DNA of 64,000 nt from an uncultured Intestinimonas sp. (GCF_944387245.1 NZ_CALXEE010000002.1:1-64000); one strand, 5' to 3'; shown: positions 34,807 to 44,421, numbered from the stretch's first letter. Numbers and translations are program-made. The notes: a model not told the origin generated them from the sequence alone.

Positions 34807-35083
34807 CAGGCTCTATACCAGAAAATGGTGTGTATGTTCCGTATGGGCCGGGACATACTAGACTCGGACAGGCCGAAAGGCAGTCCGCTGGACCTGGACA
34901 AAGACCTCTCCTTTTAAGCCGGTGCCGGGTGACGTCACCCTCTGGCGAAAGGCGAAAGGACGGGGCGTTTCCTCCGACGAAGGGGGAGACGGACAGCGGA
35001 ATTGGACTCTGTGGTCCCTGTCCCGCAAATCCGGGCCGGTCCGGGTCGGGGCAATGTCCCCGGCCAGACGGACCGGGCACGGT

Positions 35084-35121
35084 AAAAAGGCCCTCCGCCG
35101 GGTAATCCGGCGGAGGGCCTT
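35084..35121 (-). terminator. intrinsic terminator of the phospholipase-C-like gene
   Basis: A 13-bp perfect stem (GGCCCTCCGCCGG and its complement) with a 5-nt loop and a T-run on the minus strand. Confidence 0.85.
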
Positions 35122-35156
35122 CAGCATACATTTCTATATTTATGGTAGAGCCAACC

Positions 35157-35996
35157 TCAATAGGCGGGGGCGGAGGTGGGGATGCCGTGGAACTCCTCCC
35201 GGGGCAGGAGCCCCTTGAAGTCCCGGTCCAGCCAGGGGTCCAGGGCGGCGCCGGTCTCCACGGCCCGGAAGAGCCGGGCGATCTGATTGGCGGCCTCGGG
35301 GACGGTGTCGGCCAGGCGGCGGGTGAGGAAATCGTTGCTCTTGGCAAACCGGCTGTGGGAGTCGGCAGTGAGAAAGACCCCCCGGAGGGCCCGCAGGGCG
35401 GGCAGGGTGCCCACCAGACGGTTCACCGGGCGGCTGAGCTTGTGGCCGGAGAGCCGGGCGAAGAGGGCGGTGTCCCGGCACATGGAGCGGTAGCCCTCCT
35501 CCACCTGCTCGGGGGAGGATTTGACATAGGCCCGGGCGGCGGCGGCAAAGACGGCGGCCTCCGGCGGGGCGGGCAGGTAGGACTTGCCCAGGGAGACCAG
35601 CCCCGCCCGCTCCATGAGGAGCCGGTCGAACTCGGCCTCCATGGCCAGATGGGTCACGGGGCCGGCGGCGGCCTGCTGGTCCACCCACTTGTGGCAGGCG
35701 TGGTCCAGGGCCAGGTGGCACAGGAAGCCGGCGGCATAGCCGGAGGCCATGGGAAGCCCCTCCTCCAGAGCGCCCCGGAGCCGCTCAAAGGCGGGCATGG
35801 CGGATTTGGCGTGCATGGTCATGCCCTCCCGGCGGACGGCGTTGGGCCGCCCCACACGGTAGAAAAAGAGAGGGTCCGGGCCCAGACAGCCCAGGTCGAA
35901 GGCGGGCCGCTCCCGCTCCAGGCGCAGGCGCAGTTCCCGGGGCAGGCGGTCCAGACACTGGGCGCCGAAGGTCAGATGGGCAAAGTAGTTGGGCAT
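35157..35996 (-). CDS. zinc-dependent phospholipase C family protein
   Basis: A 279-residue protein resembling the zinc-dependent phospholipase C / S1-P1 fold found in many Clostridia as a cytoplasmic protein. His and Asp residues are spread as metal ligands: NYFAHLTFG near the N terminus, LGCLGPDPLFF, MTMHAKS, FLCHLALDHACHKWVD and MEAEFDRLL. No signal peptide is seen, unlike secreted alpha-toxin-type enzymes. AAGGAGAG precedes the ATG at 35996. Activity and substrate are unverified. Confidence 0.75.
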   Translation of the reverse strand: MPNYFAHLTFGAQCLDRLPRELRLRLERERPAFDLGCLGPDPLFFYRVGRPNAVRREGMTMHAKSAMPAFERLRGALEEGLPMASGYAAGFLCHLALDHACHKWVDQQAAAGPVTHLAMEAEFDRLLMERAGLVSLGKSYLPAPPEAAVFAAAARAYVKSSPEQVEEGYRSMCRDTALFARLSGHKLSRPVNRLVGTLPALRALRGVFLTADSHSRFAKSNDFLTRRLADTVPEAANQIARLFRAVETGAALDPWLDRDFKGLLPREEFHGIPTSAPAY

Positions 35997-36083
35997 GACC
36001 GCTCTCTCCTTTTTTATAAAACGGGTATCAAGTGGTATTCTACCACCATTTCCGTCCCGGGAAAAGTGGGAAATTTGCCAAAG

Positions 36084-36122
36084 AAAAAAAGCGCCCGGCG
36101 AAGGTCCGCCGGACGCCGGGGC
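36084..36122 (-). terminator. intrinsic terminator of the XRE gene
   Basis: CCCGGCG / CGCCGGG stem with flanking G/C pairs, followed on the minus strand by T7. It resembles the terminator at 37009-37039 (shared AAAAAGCGCCCGGCGAA). Confidence 0.75.
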
Positions 36123-36150
36123 TGCAGATCCGGCCGGTCTGGAGGCATTT

Positions 36151-36879
36151 TTACGGCCAGAGGGGCTCATAGGCGCTGGATGTCTTGTCCAGGAAGGAAA
36201 AGTCCGCCAGAGGCTGGAGGTACTCCACACCGTCCTTGACAAAGCCTACAGAGAGGGTGAAGGGGGTGCCGGCCTGCGACTGCTCCAGATTGATGGTGGC
36301 GGCATATACGCCGGTGTCCTGTGCAGACGAAACCCTGTCGGCCTGCGCCCGTTCTGCCCCCACTCCGAGCCCGCTGAGCAGGAAGAACACCTCCAGATCC
36401 TCCGCCGGATCATACCGGGCAATGGTTACCTGAAACTCAACGGCCCGTCCCGCTTTGTTGTCATTGATTACCCAAAAGTCCCAGCCCGCCACCAGCTCCG
36501 CGGGGTCCGGTTCCTGTGCCCTGCTCTGGAGAGCGGCCACCTGTTCCTCCAGGGCGGTCACCCGATCGGCCAGGGAGAGGGTGGTCCCCGCCAGCGCCAG
36601 CAGAGCCAGGACCAGCACCGCCGCCAGAACGGTCTTCGCCCTGGGACGGTGGGCGGGCAAAGGCTCTCCCGCCGGAGGTGGACCATCCACTTGCAGCAGC
36701 TCGTTCAGGCTGAGGCCGAACAACTTGGAGAGGGCGATGAGCTTGTCGGTGTCGGGCACGGCTCTGTCGGCCTCCCATTTGCTCACCGCCTGACGGGATA
36801 CCCCCAGCCTGTCCCCCAACCCCTCCTGAGAGAGGCCCAGCCTGGTCCTGTGGGCCTGGATACGCTGTCCCAATGTCAT
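36151..36879 (-). CDS. membrane-bound XRE-family regulator
   Basis: A 242-residue protein. The N-terminal HTH (LGQRIQAHRTRLGLSQEGLGDRLGVSRQAVSKWE) is typical of the XRE group found in Firmicutes. A hydrophobic segment (TVLAAVLVLALLALAGTTLSL, about residues 82-102) is followed by a short coiled coil and an extracellular beta-rich domain. This suggests a one-component membrane sensor. Its promoter is preceded by a perfect 17-bp palindrome that may be its own operator. Confidence 0.85.
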   Translation of the reverse strand: MTLGQRIQAHRTRLGLSQEGLGDRLGVSRQAVSKWEADRAVPDTDKLIALSKLFGLSLNELLQVDGPPPAGEPLPAHRPRAKTVLAAVLVLALLALAGTTLSLADRVTALEEQVAALQSRAQEPDPAELVAGWDFWVINDNKAGRAVEFQVTIARYDPAEDLEVFFLLSGLGVGAERAQADRVSSAQDTGVYAATINLEQSQAGTPFTLSVGFVKDGVEYLQPLADFSFLDKTSSAYEPLWP

Positions 36880-36903
36880 AAAGCCACCCCCCTTTCTGCC
36901 TCT

Positions 36904-36932
36904 ATCCTACCCGATTTCTCCTCGGATGGCAA
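36904..36932 (-). promoter_or_regulatory. predicted sigma-A promoter of the XRE gene
   Basis: On the minus strand, TTGCCA (36927-36932), 17-bp spacer, TAGGAT (36904-36909), 25 bp from the start codon. Confidence 0.6.
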
Positions 36933-36952
36933 GGCGCGGCCCCTTCCATTCC

Positions 36953-36969
36953 GTCAACCGGCGGTTGAC
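36953..36969. promoter_or_regulatory. 17-bp perfect palindrome, candidate XRE operator
   Basis: GTCAACCG-G-CGGTTGAC lies 21 bp upstream of the -35 box of the XRE gene, a natural site for autoregulation. Confidence 0.55.
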
Positions 36970-37008
36970 AGAGGGGCTATGCGGGGCGAAAAGGCCCTTT
37001 TCATAAAC

Positions 37009-37039
37009 AAAAAGCGCCCGGCGAAAATCGCCGAGCGCT
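37009..37039 (-). terminator. intrinsic terminator downstream of the liv operon
   Basis: A 12-bp stem (AGCGCCCGGCGA / TCGCCGAGCGCT, one G-T pair) with a T-run on the minus strand, about 285 nt past livF. Confidence 0.8.
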
Positions 37040-37324
37040 CCAGGTGTCAAAAGCCGATATGCGCTGGACGATGGAGAAAGCCTCGCAGAGTTTCGCCGTC
37101 CGCAGACGGCGAAATCAAATGAAGGCTGTTTTTTCCGGCGACTCGGGCCGCCACCCGGGCAGCATAGCTGCCCGGGCCTACGCTAAAAATGTGCCACCGG
37201 CACATTTTCTTAACGCTGCGGCGTCGGGAAAAACTCTGCTCAACCTGCAAGCGTGCGAGCGCAGCGAGTGCGACGCAGCAGGCTGTAACTCTTTCGAGTA
37301 CGCACTTGTGCGTGCGAGAGGCAA
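37040..37324. other. hairpin array between livF and its terminator
   Basis: No gene was recognised. At least four separate palindromes lie in a row: TTTCGCCGTC/GACGGCGAAA (about 37091-37113), GCCCGGGCAG/CTGCCCGGGC (about 37155-37178), AAAATGTGCC/GGCACATTTT (about 37185-37208) and CGCACTTGTGCG (about 37303-37314). It could be a structured 3' UTR, a source of a small RNA, or clustered repeats. Confidence 0.6.
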
Positions 37325-38032
37325 TCAGCCGCCCAGGTAGGCCTTTTTCACGGCCTCGTCGGCCAGCAGCTCCTTGCCGGGGCCGGTGAGGGTGATGCGG
37401 CCGGTCTCCAGCACGTAGCCCCGGTCGGCCACGGAGAGGGCCATCTGGGCGTTCTGCTCCACCAGGAGGATGGTGGTGCCCGCCTTGTGGAGGCGCTGGA
37501 TGATCTCAAAAATCTGCTCCACCAGGATGGGGGCCAGGCCCATGGAGGGCTCGTCCAGCATGAGGAGCTTGGGGTTGGACATGAGGGCGCGGCCCATGGC
37601 CAGCATCTGCTGCTCGCCGCCGGAGAGGGTGCCGGCCACCTGCCGCCGCCGCTCCTTGAGCCGGGGGAACTGCTCGTACACCCGCTCCATATTGGGGGCG
37701 ATGGTGGAATTGGCCTGGGTGAAGGCGCCCATCTCCAGGTTCTCCTCCACCGTCATCTGCTGAAAGACCCGGCGCCCCTCGGGCACCTGGGCCAGGCCGT
37801 GGGCCACCAGCTTGGAGGCAGGGACGTTCTGGATGGCCTTGCCCAGAAACTCGATGGAGCCGGTGCGGGAGCGCAGCAGGCCGGAGATGGTCTGGAGGGT
37901 GGTGGATTTGCCGGCGCCGTTGGCGCCGATGAGGGTGACAATCTCCCCCTCGTCCACGTAGAAGGAGATGTCCTTGACGGCGTGGATGGCGCCGTAATAG
38001 ACGTTGATGTTATCCACTTGGAGCATGCTCAT
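37325..38032 (-). CDS. livF: branched-chain amino acid ABC transporter ATPase LivF
   Basis: A 235-residue ABC ATPase of the LivF type. Walker A is GANGAGKST, the signature is LSGGEQQ and Walker B is LLMLDEPSMGLAP. The N terminus LQVDNINVYYGAIHAVKD and PEGRRVF are LivF features. It is last in livJHMGF and energises uptake of Leu, Ile, Val or related amino acids. Two nearby ATGs (38032, 38026) are possible starts. Confidence 0.95.
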   Translation of the reverse strand: MSMLQVDNINVYYGAIHAVKDISFYVDEGEIVTLIGANGAGKSTTLQTISGLLRSRTGSIEFLGKAIQNVPASKLVAHGLAQVPEGRRVFQQMTVEENLEMGAFTQANSTIAPNMERVYEQFPRLKERRRQVAGTLSGGEQQMLAMGRALMSNPKLLMLDEPSMGLAPILVEQIFEIIQRLHKAGTTILLVEQNAQMALSVADRGYVLETGRITLTGPGKELLADEAVKKAYLGG

Positions 38033-38036
38033 GGCG

Positions 38037-38880
<844 letters not shown>

Positions 38881-38888
<8 letters not shown>

Positions 38889-39975
38889 GGCCCTGGCCTC
38901 CTTTCGCCTTGGCATCGGCCTTGGCCATGGCCCGCTCGCGGAGCCACTCCTGGAACCGGCCCTTCAGATCCCGGAAGAAGGGACTGTTGGTGGCCAGCAT
39001 GACCAGGATGAGGACGATGGCGTAGATGAGCATGCGGTAGTCATAGAAGTCGCGCAGGAGCTCGGGCAGCACGTAGAGGAGGGCGGCGGCGATGATGGAG
39101 CCCCGGATGTTGCCCAGGCCGCCCAGCACCACAAAGACCAGAATGAGGATGGAGGTGTTGAAGTCGAACTTCTTGGCGGCCAGAGAGGAGTAGTTCATGG
39201 CGTAGAGGGCGCCGGCGGCGCCGGCCAGCACGGCGGAGGTGACGAAGGCGGTGAGCTTGTACTTAGTGGCGCCGATGCCCACGCTCTCGGCGGCAATGCG
39301 GTTGTCCCGCAGGGCCATGATGGCCCGGCCGGAGCGGCTGTTCACCAGGTTGAGGACCACGGTGAGGGCGATGAGCACCAGGATAAAGCCGGCGGTGAAG
39401 GTGGAGAGCTTCACGTTGGTGGTGACGCCCATGGGCCCCTTGAGGATGGCCTTTCCGCCCTCGGCCAGATTGAGGGCCATCTCATTCTGAGTGGAGAAGT
39501 GGAGGCCGTTTTCATCCACACCGATGTAGAGGATGTTGATGATGTTCTTGATGATCTCGCCGAAGGCCAGGGTGACGATGGCCAGGTAGTCGCCCCGGAG
39601 ACGGAGGACGGGGACGCCCACGATGGTGCCGGCGATACCGGCCAGGATGGCGCCGATGACCATGGCCACCAGCAGCCGGACGGGGCCGGAGGGGATGGCG
39701 GACTGGAGGGAGAGGTTGGCCACCACGCCGGAGAAGGCGCCCACGCTCATGAAGCCGGCGTGGCCTAGGCTGAGCTCGCCGGAGATGCCCACCACCAGGT
39801 TGAGGGAGATGGCCATGGTGACGTAGGCGCAGATGGGCACCAGCTGGCCCTGGAGGGAGGGGGAGAGCATGCCGCCTGCGTTGAGGAGCTGGAGCACCAC
39901 GAAGGCGATGATGACCATGGCATATGTAATGGTGTTGTTGACCAGCCGCTTGCGGCCGGGAGCGATCGTTTTCAT
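38881..39975 (-). CDS. livM: branched-chain amino acid ABC permease LivM
   Basis: A 364-residue permease with about nine membrane segments and LivM motifs (NLVVGISGELSLGHAGFMSVGAFS; VTLAFGEIIKNI; RAIMALRDNRIAAESVGI). The charged C-terminal tail is rich in Ala and Lys. The ATG at 39975 is preferred over a longer frame that runs into livH. Confidence 0.95.
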
Positions 39976-39985
39976 AGGGACCACC

Positions 39986-40864
39986 TCACACTTTCTCCCG
40001 CACGACCTTGCCGAGAAGGCCGGTGGGCTTGACCAGCAGCACCACGATGAGCACGGCAAAGACCACCGCGTCGGAGATGTTGGTGTTGAAGGCCTTGGCG
40101 AAGATCTCGATGATGCCCAGCAGGATGCCGCCCAGCATGGCCCCGGGGATGGAGCCGATGCCGCCGAAGACGGCGGCGGTGAAGGCCTTGATGCCGGGGA
40201 GGGAGCCGGTGGTGGGCATGAGGGAGGGGTAGGTGGAGCACAGCAGCACGCCGGCGATGGCGGCCAGGGCGGAGCCGATGGCGAAGGTCATGGAGATGGT
40301 GCGGTCCACGTCGATGCCCATAAGCTGGGCGGCGGCCTTATCCTCGGAGCAGGCCCGCATGGCCTTGCCCATCTTGGTGCGGCCGGTGAACCAGGTGAGG
40401 GCCAGCATGATGACCACGCAGGCCAGCACGGTGACGATGGCCACGTGGGTGATGGTGAGCTGGCCGCCGAAGAGCTTCACCGAGCCGGTGCCCACCACGG
40501 AGGTAAACACCTTGGGGTCGGACTTCCACAGCAGCAGGGCGGAGTTCTGGAGGAAGTAGCTCACACCGATGGCGGTGATGAGGACGGCCAGGGAGGGGGC
40601 CTGCCGCAGGGGCTTGTAGGCCAGGCGCTCGATGACCATGCCCAGCACGGTGCACACCACCATGGCCAGCAGCACGCCCACCAGGGGGGGCAGGCCGAAC
40701 TGGCCGGTGGCGAAGAAACAGACGTAGGCGCCCACCATGATAACGTCGCCGTGGGCGAAGTTGAGCATCTTGGCGATGCCGTAGACCATGGTGTAGCCCA
40801 GGGCGATGATGGCGTAGACGCTGCCCAGGCTGATGCCGTTGATGAGGTTATTGAGGATGCTCAT
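39986..40864 (-). CDS. livH: branched-chain amino acid ABC permease LivH
   Basis: A 292-residue permease with the LivH N terminus NNLINGISLGSVYAIIALGYTMVYGI, MLNFAHGDVIMVGAY, and the EAA-like loop MRACSEDKAAAQLMGI. It pairs with LivM, whose gene starts 10 bp downstream. An attenuating terminator and a long hairpin lie between it and livJ. Confidence 0.95.
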   Translation of the reverse strand: MSILNNLINGISLGSVYAIIALGYTMVYGIAKMLNFAHGDVIMVGAYVCFFATGQFGLPPLVGVLLAMVVCTVLGMVIERLAYKPLRQAPSLAVLITAIGVSYFLQNSALLLWKSDPKVFTSVVGTGSVKLFGGQLTITHVAIVTVLACVVIMLALTWFTGRTKMGKAMRACSEDKAAAQLMGIDVDRTISMTFAIGSALAAIAGVLLCSTYPSLMPTTGSLPGIKAFTAAVFGGIGSIPGAMLGGILLGIIEIFAKAFNTNISDAVVFAVLIVVLLVKPTGLLGKVVREKV

Positions 40865-40900
40865 ATCGGGTCACCTCTTTCTTTCTCTCTCGGGGAATGG

Positions 40901-40955
40901 CTGTATGGCAGGCACATCCGCGGCCGGCGTGGGCTGCGGATGTGCCCGCCATACA
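40901..40955. repeat. long imperfect hairpin upstream of livH
   Basis: Arms 40901-40921 and 40935-40955 pair at 20 of 21 positions (CTGTATGGC...CATCCGC), with a 13-nt loop. It lies in the livJ-livH gap and may stabilise the livJ mRNA 3' end or influence livH translation. Confidence 0.8.
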
Positions 40956-40986
40956 GGCGGGTAGGGCCGTGAGGCCCGAAACGGGG

Positions 40987-41020
40987 AAAAAGGGCTGCCG
41001 GCGCAGGCCGGCAGCCCTTT
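40987..41020 (-). terminator. intra-operon terminator after livJ
   Basis: A perfect 14-bp stem (AAAGGGCTGCCGGC / GCCGGCAGCCCTTT), GCAG-type loop, T-run on the minus strand, 24 nt past the livJ stop. Partial read-through would give much binding protein and less permease. Confidence 0.85.
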
Positions 41021-41043
41021 CTTCAGGGCCGTTGGAAAGGTCC

Positions 41044-42261
41044 TTACTGGGTGACGTAGACGCCGCCCTCGACCTTGACCACGACGGGGGCCTTGGAGAC
41101 CTCGCCGCTGGTGGACCAGGTCATGCCGGTGCCGGTCAGGCCGTCCACGCTGAAGTCGGCGGAGGTGAACTGGGCGATCAGGGCCTCGCAGATGTCCTGG
41201 GCGCTCATGTCGGCGGTGATGCCGGCGGCCTGGCAGGCCTCGTAGATGGCGTACATGCAGTCGTAGCCGTCAGCGGCGAACTGGTTGGGGATGCCGCCGT
41301 AGGCCTCCTGGTACTCGGTGACGAAGGTGACGGTGCGCTCATCCTCGCCCCAGGCGTTGAAGGGGGTCATGAGCATCAGGCCCTCGGCCAGGGAGGTGTC
41401 GAAGCCCTCCAGGTCCAGGATGCCGTCCATGCCGTCGCAGCCGAAGAAGACGGGCTCAAAGCTCAGGGTCTTGGCCTGGTTCAGGATGAGAGAGGTGGGG
41501 GTGTAGTAAATGGGCAGGAACACCAGATCGGCGCCGGCGTTCTGAGCCTGGGCCAGCTGCACGGTGAAATCGGCGTTGGTGTCGTCGGGGAAGGTGGTGA
41601 CAGAGACGATCTCCAGGCCGATCTCGTCAGCGGTGGCCTGGAAGGCGTTGTAGATACCGGTGGAGTAGGCGTCGCCATTGTTATAGATGACGGCTACCTT
41701 GCTGCCCAGATTGTTGTCCTTGATGTAGTTGGCGGCGGTGATACCCTGGTTGGGGTCGGTGAAGCAAATCTGGAAGACGTTGTCCTTGCCGGCGGTGACA
41801 TCAGTGGAGGAGGCGGAGGGGGTCAGCTGGAAGTAGCGGGCGGCGTTGGTCTCGGCGGCCACGGCCACGCAGGGGGTGGTGGTGGTGCAGCCGTAGATGA
41901 TCTGAGCGCCGTCGCCGATGAGGGCGTTGTAGGCGTTGACGGCCTTCTCGGCGTCGCCCTCGTCGTCCTGGAAGTCCAGCTCGAACTGGAGGCCGCCCAG
42001 GGCGTTGATCTCGTTCACGGCCACCTCGGCGCCCTGCTTGGTGGCAAGGCCGTACACGGCGGCGGAGCCGGTCAGGGGGCCGATGCCGCCGATCTTGATG
42101 ACGCCGGAAGCGGAGCCGGAGCCGGTCTCAGCGGGAGTGGTCTCGGCGGAGCCGGTCTCGGTGGGAGCGGGAGTGCTGCTGGTACCGCCGCCGCAGCCAG
42201 CCAGCAGGCTGAGGCCCAGCGCGCCAGCCAGAGCAAGAGACAAAGCGCGATTCATTTTCAT
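41044..42261 (-). CDS. livJ: branched-chain amino acid-binding lipoprotein LivJ/LivK
   Basis: A 405-residue type I periplasmic-binding protein. The lipoprotein signal ends in the lipobox LLAGC, followed by a Gly/Ser/Thr/Glu-rich linker. The core starts with IKIGGIGPLTGSAAVYG, typical of Leu/Ile/Val receptors, and ends with TSGEVSKAPVVVKVEGG. It is the first gene of the liv operon behind a strong promoter. AAAGGAGG precedes the ATG. Confidence 0.94.
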   Translation of the reverse strand: MKMNRALSLALAGALGLSLLAGCGGGTSSTPAPTETGSAETTPAETGSGSASGVIKIGGIGPLTGSAAVYGLATKQGAEVAVNEINALGGLQFELDFQDDEGDAEKAVNAYNALIGDGAQIIYGCTTTTPCVAVAAETNAARYFQLTPSASSTDVTAGKDNVFQICFTDPNQGITAANYIKDNNLGSKVAVIYNNGDAYSTGIYNAFQATADEIGLEIVSVTTFPDDTNADFTVQLAQAQNAGADLVFLPIYYTPTSLILNQAKTLSFEPVFFGCDGMDGILDLEGFDTSLAEGLMLMTPFNAWGEDERTVTFVTEYQEAYGGIPNQFAADGYDCMYAIYEACQAAGITADMSAQDICEALIAQFTSADFSVDGLTGTGMTWSTSGEVSKAPVVVKVEGGVYVTQ

Positions 42262-42283
42262 TGTAAAAACCTCCTTTAGGTTG

Positions 42284-42320
42284 TTGACAATTATAAGCCT
42301 GCGCCCTGTAAATTGTCAAC
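42284..42320 (-). promoter_or_regulatory. strong liv promoter embedded in an inverted repeat
   Basis: On the minus strand, TTGACA (42314-42319), 18-bp spacer, TATAAT (42290-42295). Perfect 10-bp arms GTTGACAATT / AATTGTCAAC (42311-42320 and 42284-42293) overlap both boxes, so a repressor bound there would block the promoter. It lies 29 bp upstream of the livJ start. Confidence 0.8.
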
Positions 42321-42387
42321 CGTCGTTTTGACCAACCGGGTGGGGGAAATATGTCCGAATTATGAACAAAAGACACAATGTCCGCCC

Positions 42388-43122
42388 TTAGAGGAATCCA
42401 CCGTCCACCCCGATGACCTGTCCGGTGACAAAGGACGCCTCCGGGGAGGCCAGAAAGAGGAGGGTGTTGGCCACGTCCTGGGGGGTGCCCAGCCGGCCAA
42501 GGGGGGTCTCCCCTGCCAGATCCTCCAGGGCCTCGGGGCCCAGATGGGCGTTCATTTCGGTGTCGATGACCCCCGGGGCCACACAGTTCACGGTGATGCC
42601 GGAGGGGCCAAGCTCCTTGGCCAGAGCCTGCGTGAGACCGATGACGCCGGCCTTGGCGGCGGAATAGGCCGCCTCGCAGGAGGCCCCCGACCGGCCCCAC
42701 ATGGAGGAGACGGTGAGGATTCGCCCGGTTTTCCGGGAGACCATGTGGCGGTAGACCGCCCGGCAGCAGTAAAAGACGCCGTCCAGGTCGGCCCCCATCA
42801 GTGTCCGCCAATCCCGGTCGCTCATGTCGCACAGCAGACCGGTCCAGGCGCGGCCGGCGTTACATATCAGAATGTCAAGTTGACAAAAATTATCCAACAC
42901 ATTGTCAACCATTGCCCGGACCTGCTCCGGGTCGGAGACGTCGGCCCGGACGGCCATGGCGGTGTGCCCGGCGGCGGTGAGCTGGGCGGTGAGGGCCAGG
43001 GCCTCGGCCTCGGAGGTGTGGTAGTGGACAGCCACGGCGTAGCCGGCGGCGGCAAAGGCCCGGGCGGCGGCGGCGCCGATGCCCCGGCTGGCGCCGGTGA
43101 TGAGGACGGTCTTTTGCTCCAT
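42388..43122 (-). CDS. SDR-family oxidoreductase (FabG-like)
   Basis: A 244-residue classical short-chain dehydrogenase. The cofactor motif is TGASRGIG, then NAG (ICNAGRA), the catalytic Ser in VSSMWG, YxxxK as YSAAKAG, and the C-terminal GQVIGVDGGF. It could be a 3-oxoacyl-ACP reductase. Another candidate is the EF-P 5-aminopentanone reductase (YmfI) type, common in Firmicutes. AAAGGAGC precedes the ATG. It is 39 bp downstream of the sugar kinase gene and may be cotranscribed, which would also fit a sugar-acid reductase. Confidence 0.88.
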   Translation of the reverse strand: MEQKTVLITGASRGIGAAAARAFAAAGYAVAVHYHTSEAEALALTAQLTAAGHTAMAVRADVSDPEQVRAMVDNVLDNFCQLDILICNAGRAWTGLLCDMSDRDWRTLMGADLDGVFYCCRAVYRHMVSRKTGRILTVSSMWGRSGASCEAAYSAAKAGVIGLTQALAKELGPSGITVNCVAPGVIDTEMNAHLGPEALEDLAGETPLGRLGTPQDVANTLLFLASPEASFVTGQVIGVDGGFL

Positions 43123-43161
43123 ATGGGGCTCCTTTCTTCCGGGCCCGGGCGGCGGCCCGGG

Positions 43162-44250
43162 TCACCGTCTGATATCGTAGTTCATGTTCATGAGGTTGAG
43201 GATGGCGTTGGCGTCGTCGGTGATGTTGGCGTCGCCGTGGATGGTGTGCTTGATGGCGCTGCTGGCCACGGCGAAGTTCACCATGTCCATGGGCCGGAAG
43301 TCGTGCATCATGGCGTAGATAAGGCCGCTGGCGAAGGCGTCTCCCCCGCCCACCCGGTCCAGGATGTTGAAGGTGAAGAGCTTGCTCTCAAAGGTGTGCC
43401 CCTCGTACCACAGGAAGGCCTTCAGGCTGTTCTCGCTGCCGGAGTAGGCGTAGCGCACGTGGCGGGCGATGCACTTGAGGTTGGGGTAGCGGCGGATGAA
43501 GGCCTGGAAGATCTCGTCCTGCTCCTCGTAGCTGGGCTGGAGGGGGACCCCGTCCTTCCAGTCTCCCCTGCTGTGGTCGGCCTCATCCTTCCAGAGGTGG
43601 TAGGGCTCGATGCCCAGGAGGACGTCCACATAGGGCAGGCACTGGGTGCAGAAGTCCCGGGCCTCCTCCCAGCTCCAGAGGGTGGAGCGGAAGTTGCCGT
43701 CGAAGCTGACGGTGAGGCCCAGCTCCCTGGCCACCTTGAGGCAGTCCATGGTGAGCTGGCGGCAGTTGGGGGCCAGAGCGGGGGTGATGCCGCTGAGGTG
43801 GAGCCAGTCGAAGCCCTCCAGCAGGGCGCGGAGGTCCACCTGGGAGAAGTCGTACTCGGTGATGGCGCTGTGCTTGCGGTCATAGGTGACCTTGCTGGGG
43901 CGGATGCCGTAGCCGGTTTCCAGGTAGTAGGTGCCCAGGCGGTGGGTGGGGGTCTCCTCCGGGGTGGAGAGGATGATGGGGGTGCAGTGGACGTCGTTGC
44001 TGCGGAGCATGCGGATGGCGCTCTTGCCCAGGCTGTTGTTGGGCACCACGCTGAAGAAGGTGGCGTCCACGCCCAGGTTGGCCAGGGCCAGGGCAATGTT
44101 GGCCTCGCTGCCGCCGTAGCTGGCCTCGAAGCTGGTGGCCATGCGGATCTTCTCATAGTCCGGCGGGGTGAGCCGGAGCATGATCTCGCCGATGGTGATG
44201 AATTTCTGGGGACTGATGCTGTCTTTGAGCAGGGGATTGAAATGTTCCAT
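43162..44250 (-). CDS. PfkB-family sugar kinase, 2-keto-3-deoxygluconate kinase-like
   Basis: A 362-residue ribokinase-fold kinase. ITIGEIMLRLTPP and SYGGSEANIALALANLG at the N terminus, FDGNFRSTLWSWEEA in the middle and the anion-hole motif DRVGGGDAFASGLIY near the C terminus resemble KDG kinases. Other PfkB sugar substrates are possible. GGAGG precedes the ATG. A short palindrome at 44291 may control it. Confidence 0.85.
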   Translation of the reverse strand: MEHFNPLLKDSISPQKFITIGEIMLRLTPPDYEKIRMATSFEASYGGSEANIALALANLGVDATFFSVVPNNSLGKSAIRMLRSNDVHCTPIILSTPEETPTHRLGTYYLETGYGIRPSKVTYDRKHSAITEYDFSQVDLRALLEGFDWLHLSGITPALAPNCRQLTMDCLKVARELGLTVSFDGNFRSTLWSWEEARDFCTQCLPYVDVLLGIEPYHLWKDEADHSRGDWKDGVPLQPSYEEQDEIFQAFIRRYPNLKCIARHVRYAYSGSENSLKAFLWYEGHTFESKLFTFNILDRVGGGDAFASGLIYAMMHDFRPMDMVNFAVASSAIKHTIHGDANITDDANAILNLMNMNYDIRR

Positions 44251-44290
44251 GGGAGCCTCCTTGGGTCACGGCGGTCAGCCGCCGCTGGTA

Positions 44291-44303
44291 TGGTACATTG
44301 TAC
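44291..44303. promoter_or_regulatory. 13-bp palindrome upstream of the sugar kinase gene
   Basis: GGTACA-T-TGTACC is perfectly symmetric, 41 bp before the kinase start, and is followed by a promoter-like region. It is a candidate operator. Confidence 0.45.
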
Positions 44304-44367
44304 CGGTTGACTGGCAAAAATGCAACGGCCATCCGGGTTCTGACGGACACGGCGTCGGATGGCAGAG

Positions 44368-44409
44368 AAAAAGCGCGGCCCCGGCGACGGGTCGCCGGAG
44401 CCGCGCTTT
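44368..44409 (-). terminator. intrinsic terminator of the M60/SLH operon
   Basis: A long stem, outer AAAGCGCGG / CCGCGCTTT and inner CCGGCGAC / GTCGCCGG, with a T-run on the minus strand, 13 nt past the SLH gene. Confidence 0.88.
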
Positions 44410-44421
44410 GCGGTGTGGAGA

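Noticed and set aside
34807..35083. Possible riboswitch or small gene in the yaaL upstream region
   Set aside because: No known aptamer core or credible reading frame could be recognised; left as unexplained non-coding DNA.
42885..42915. GTTGACAA/TTGTCAAC inverted repeat inside the SDR gene, similar to the liv operator
   Set aside because: It falls in conserved coding sequence (VDNVLDNFCQLD) and lacks a promoter; probably coincidence.
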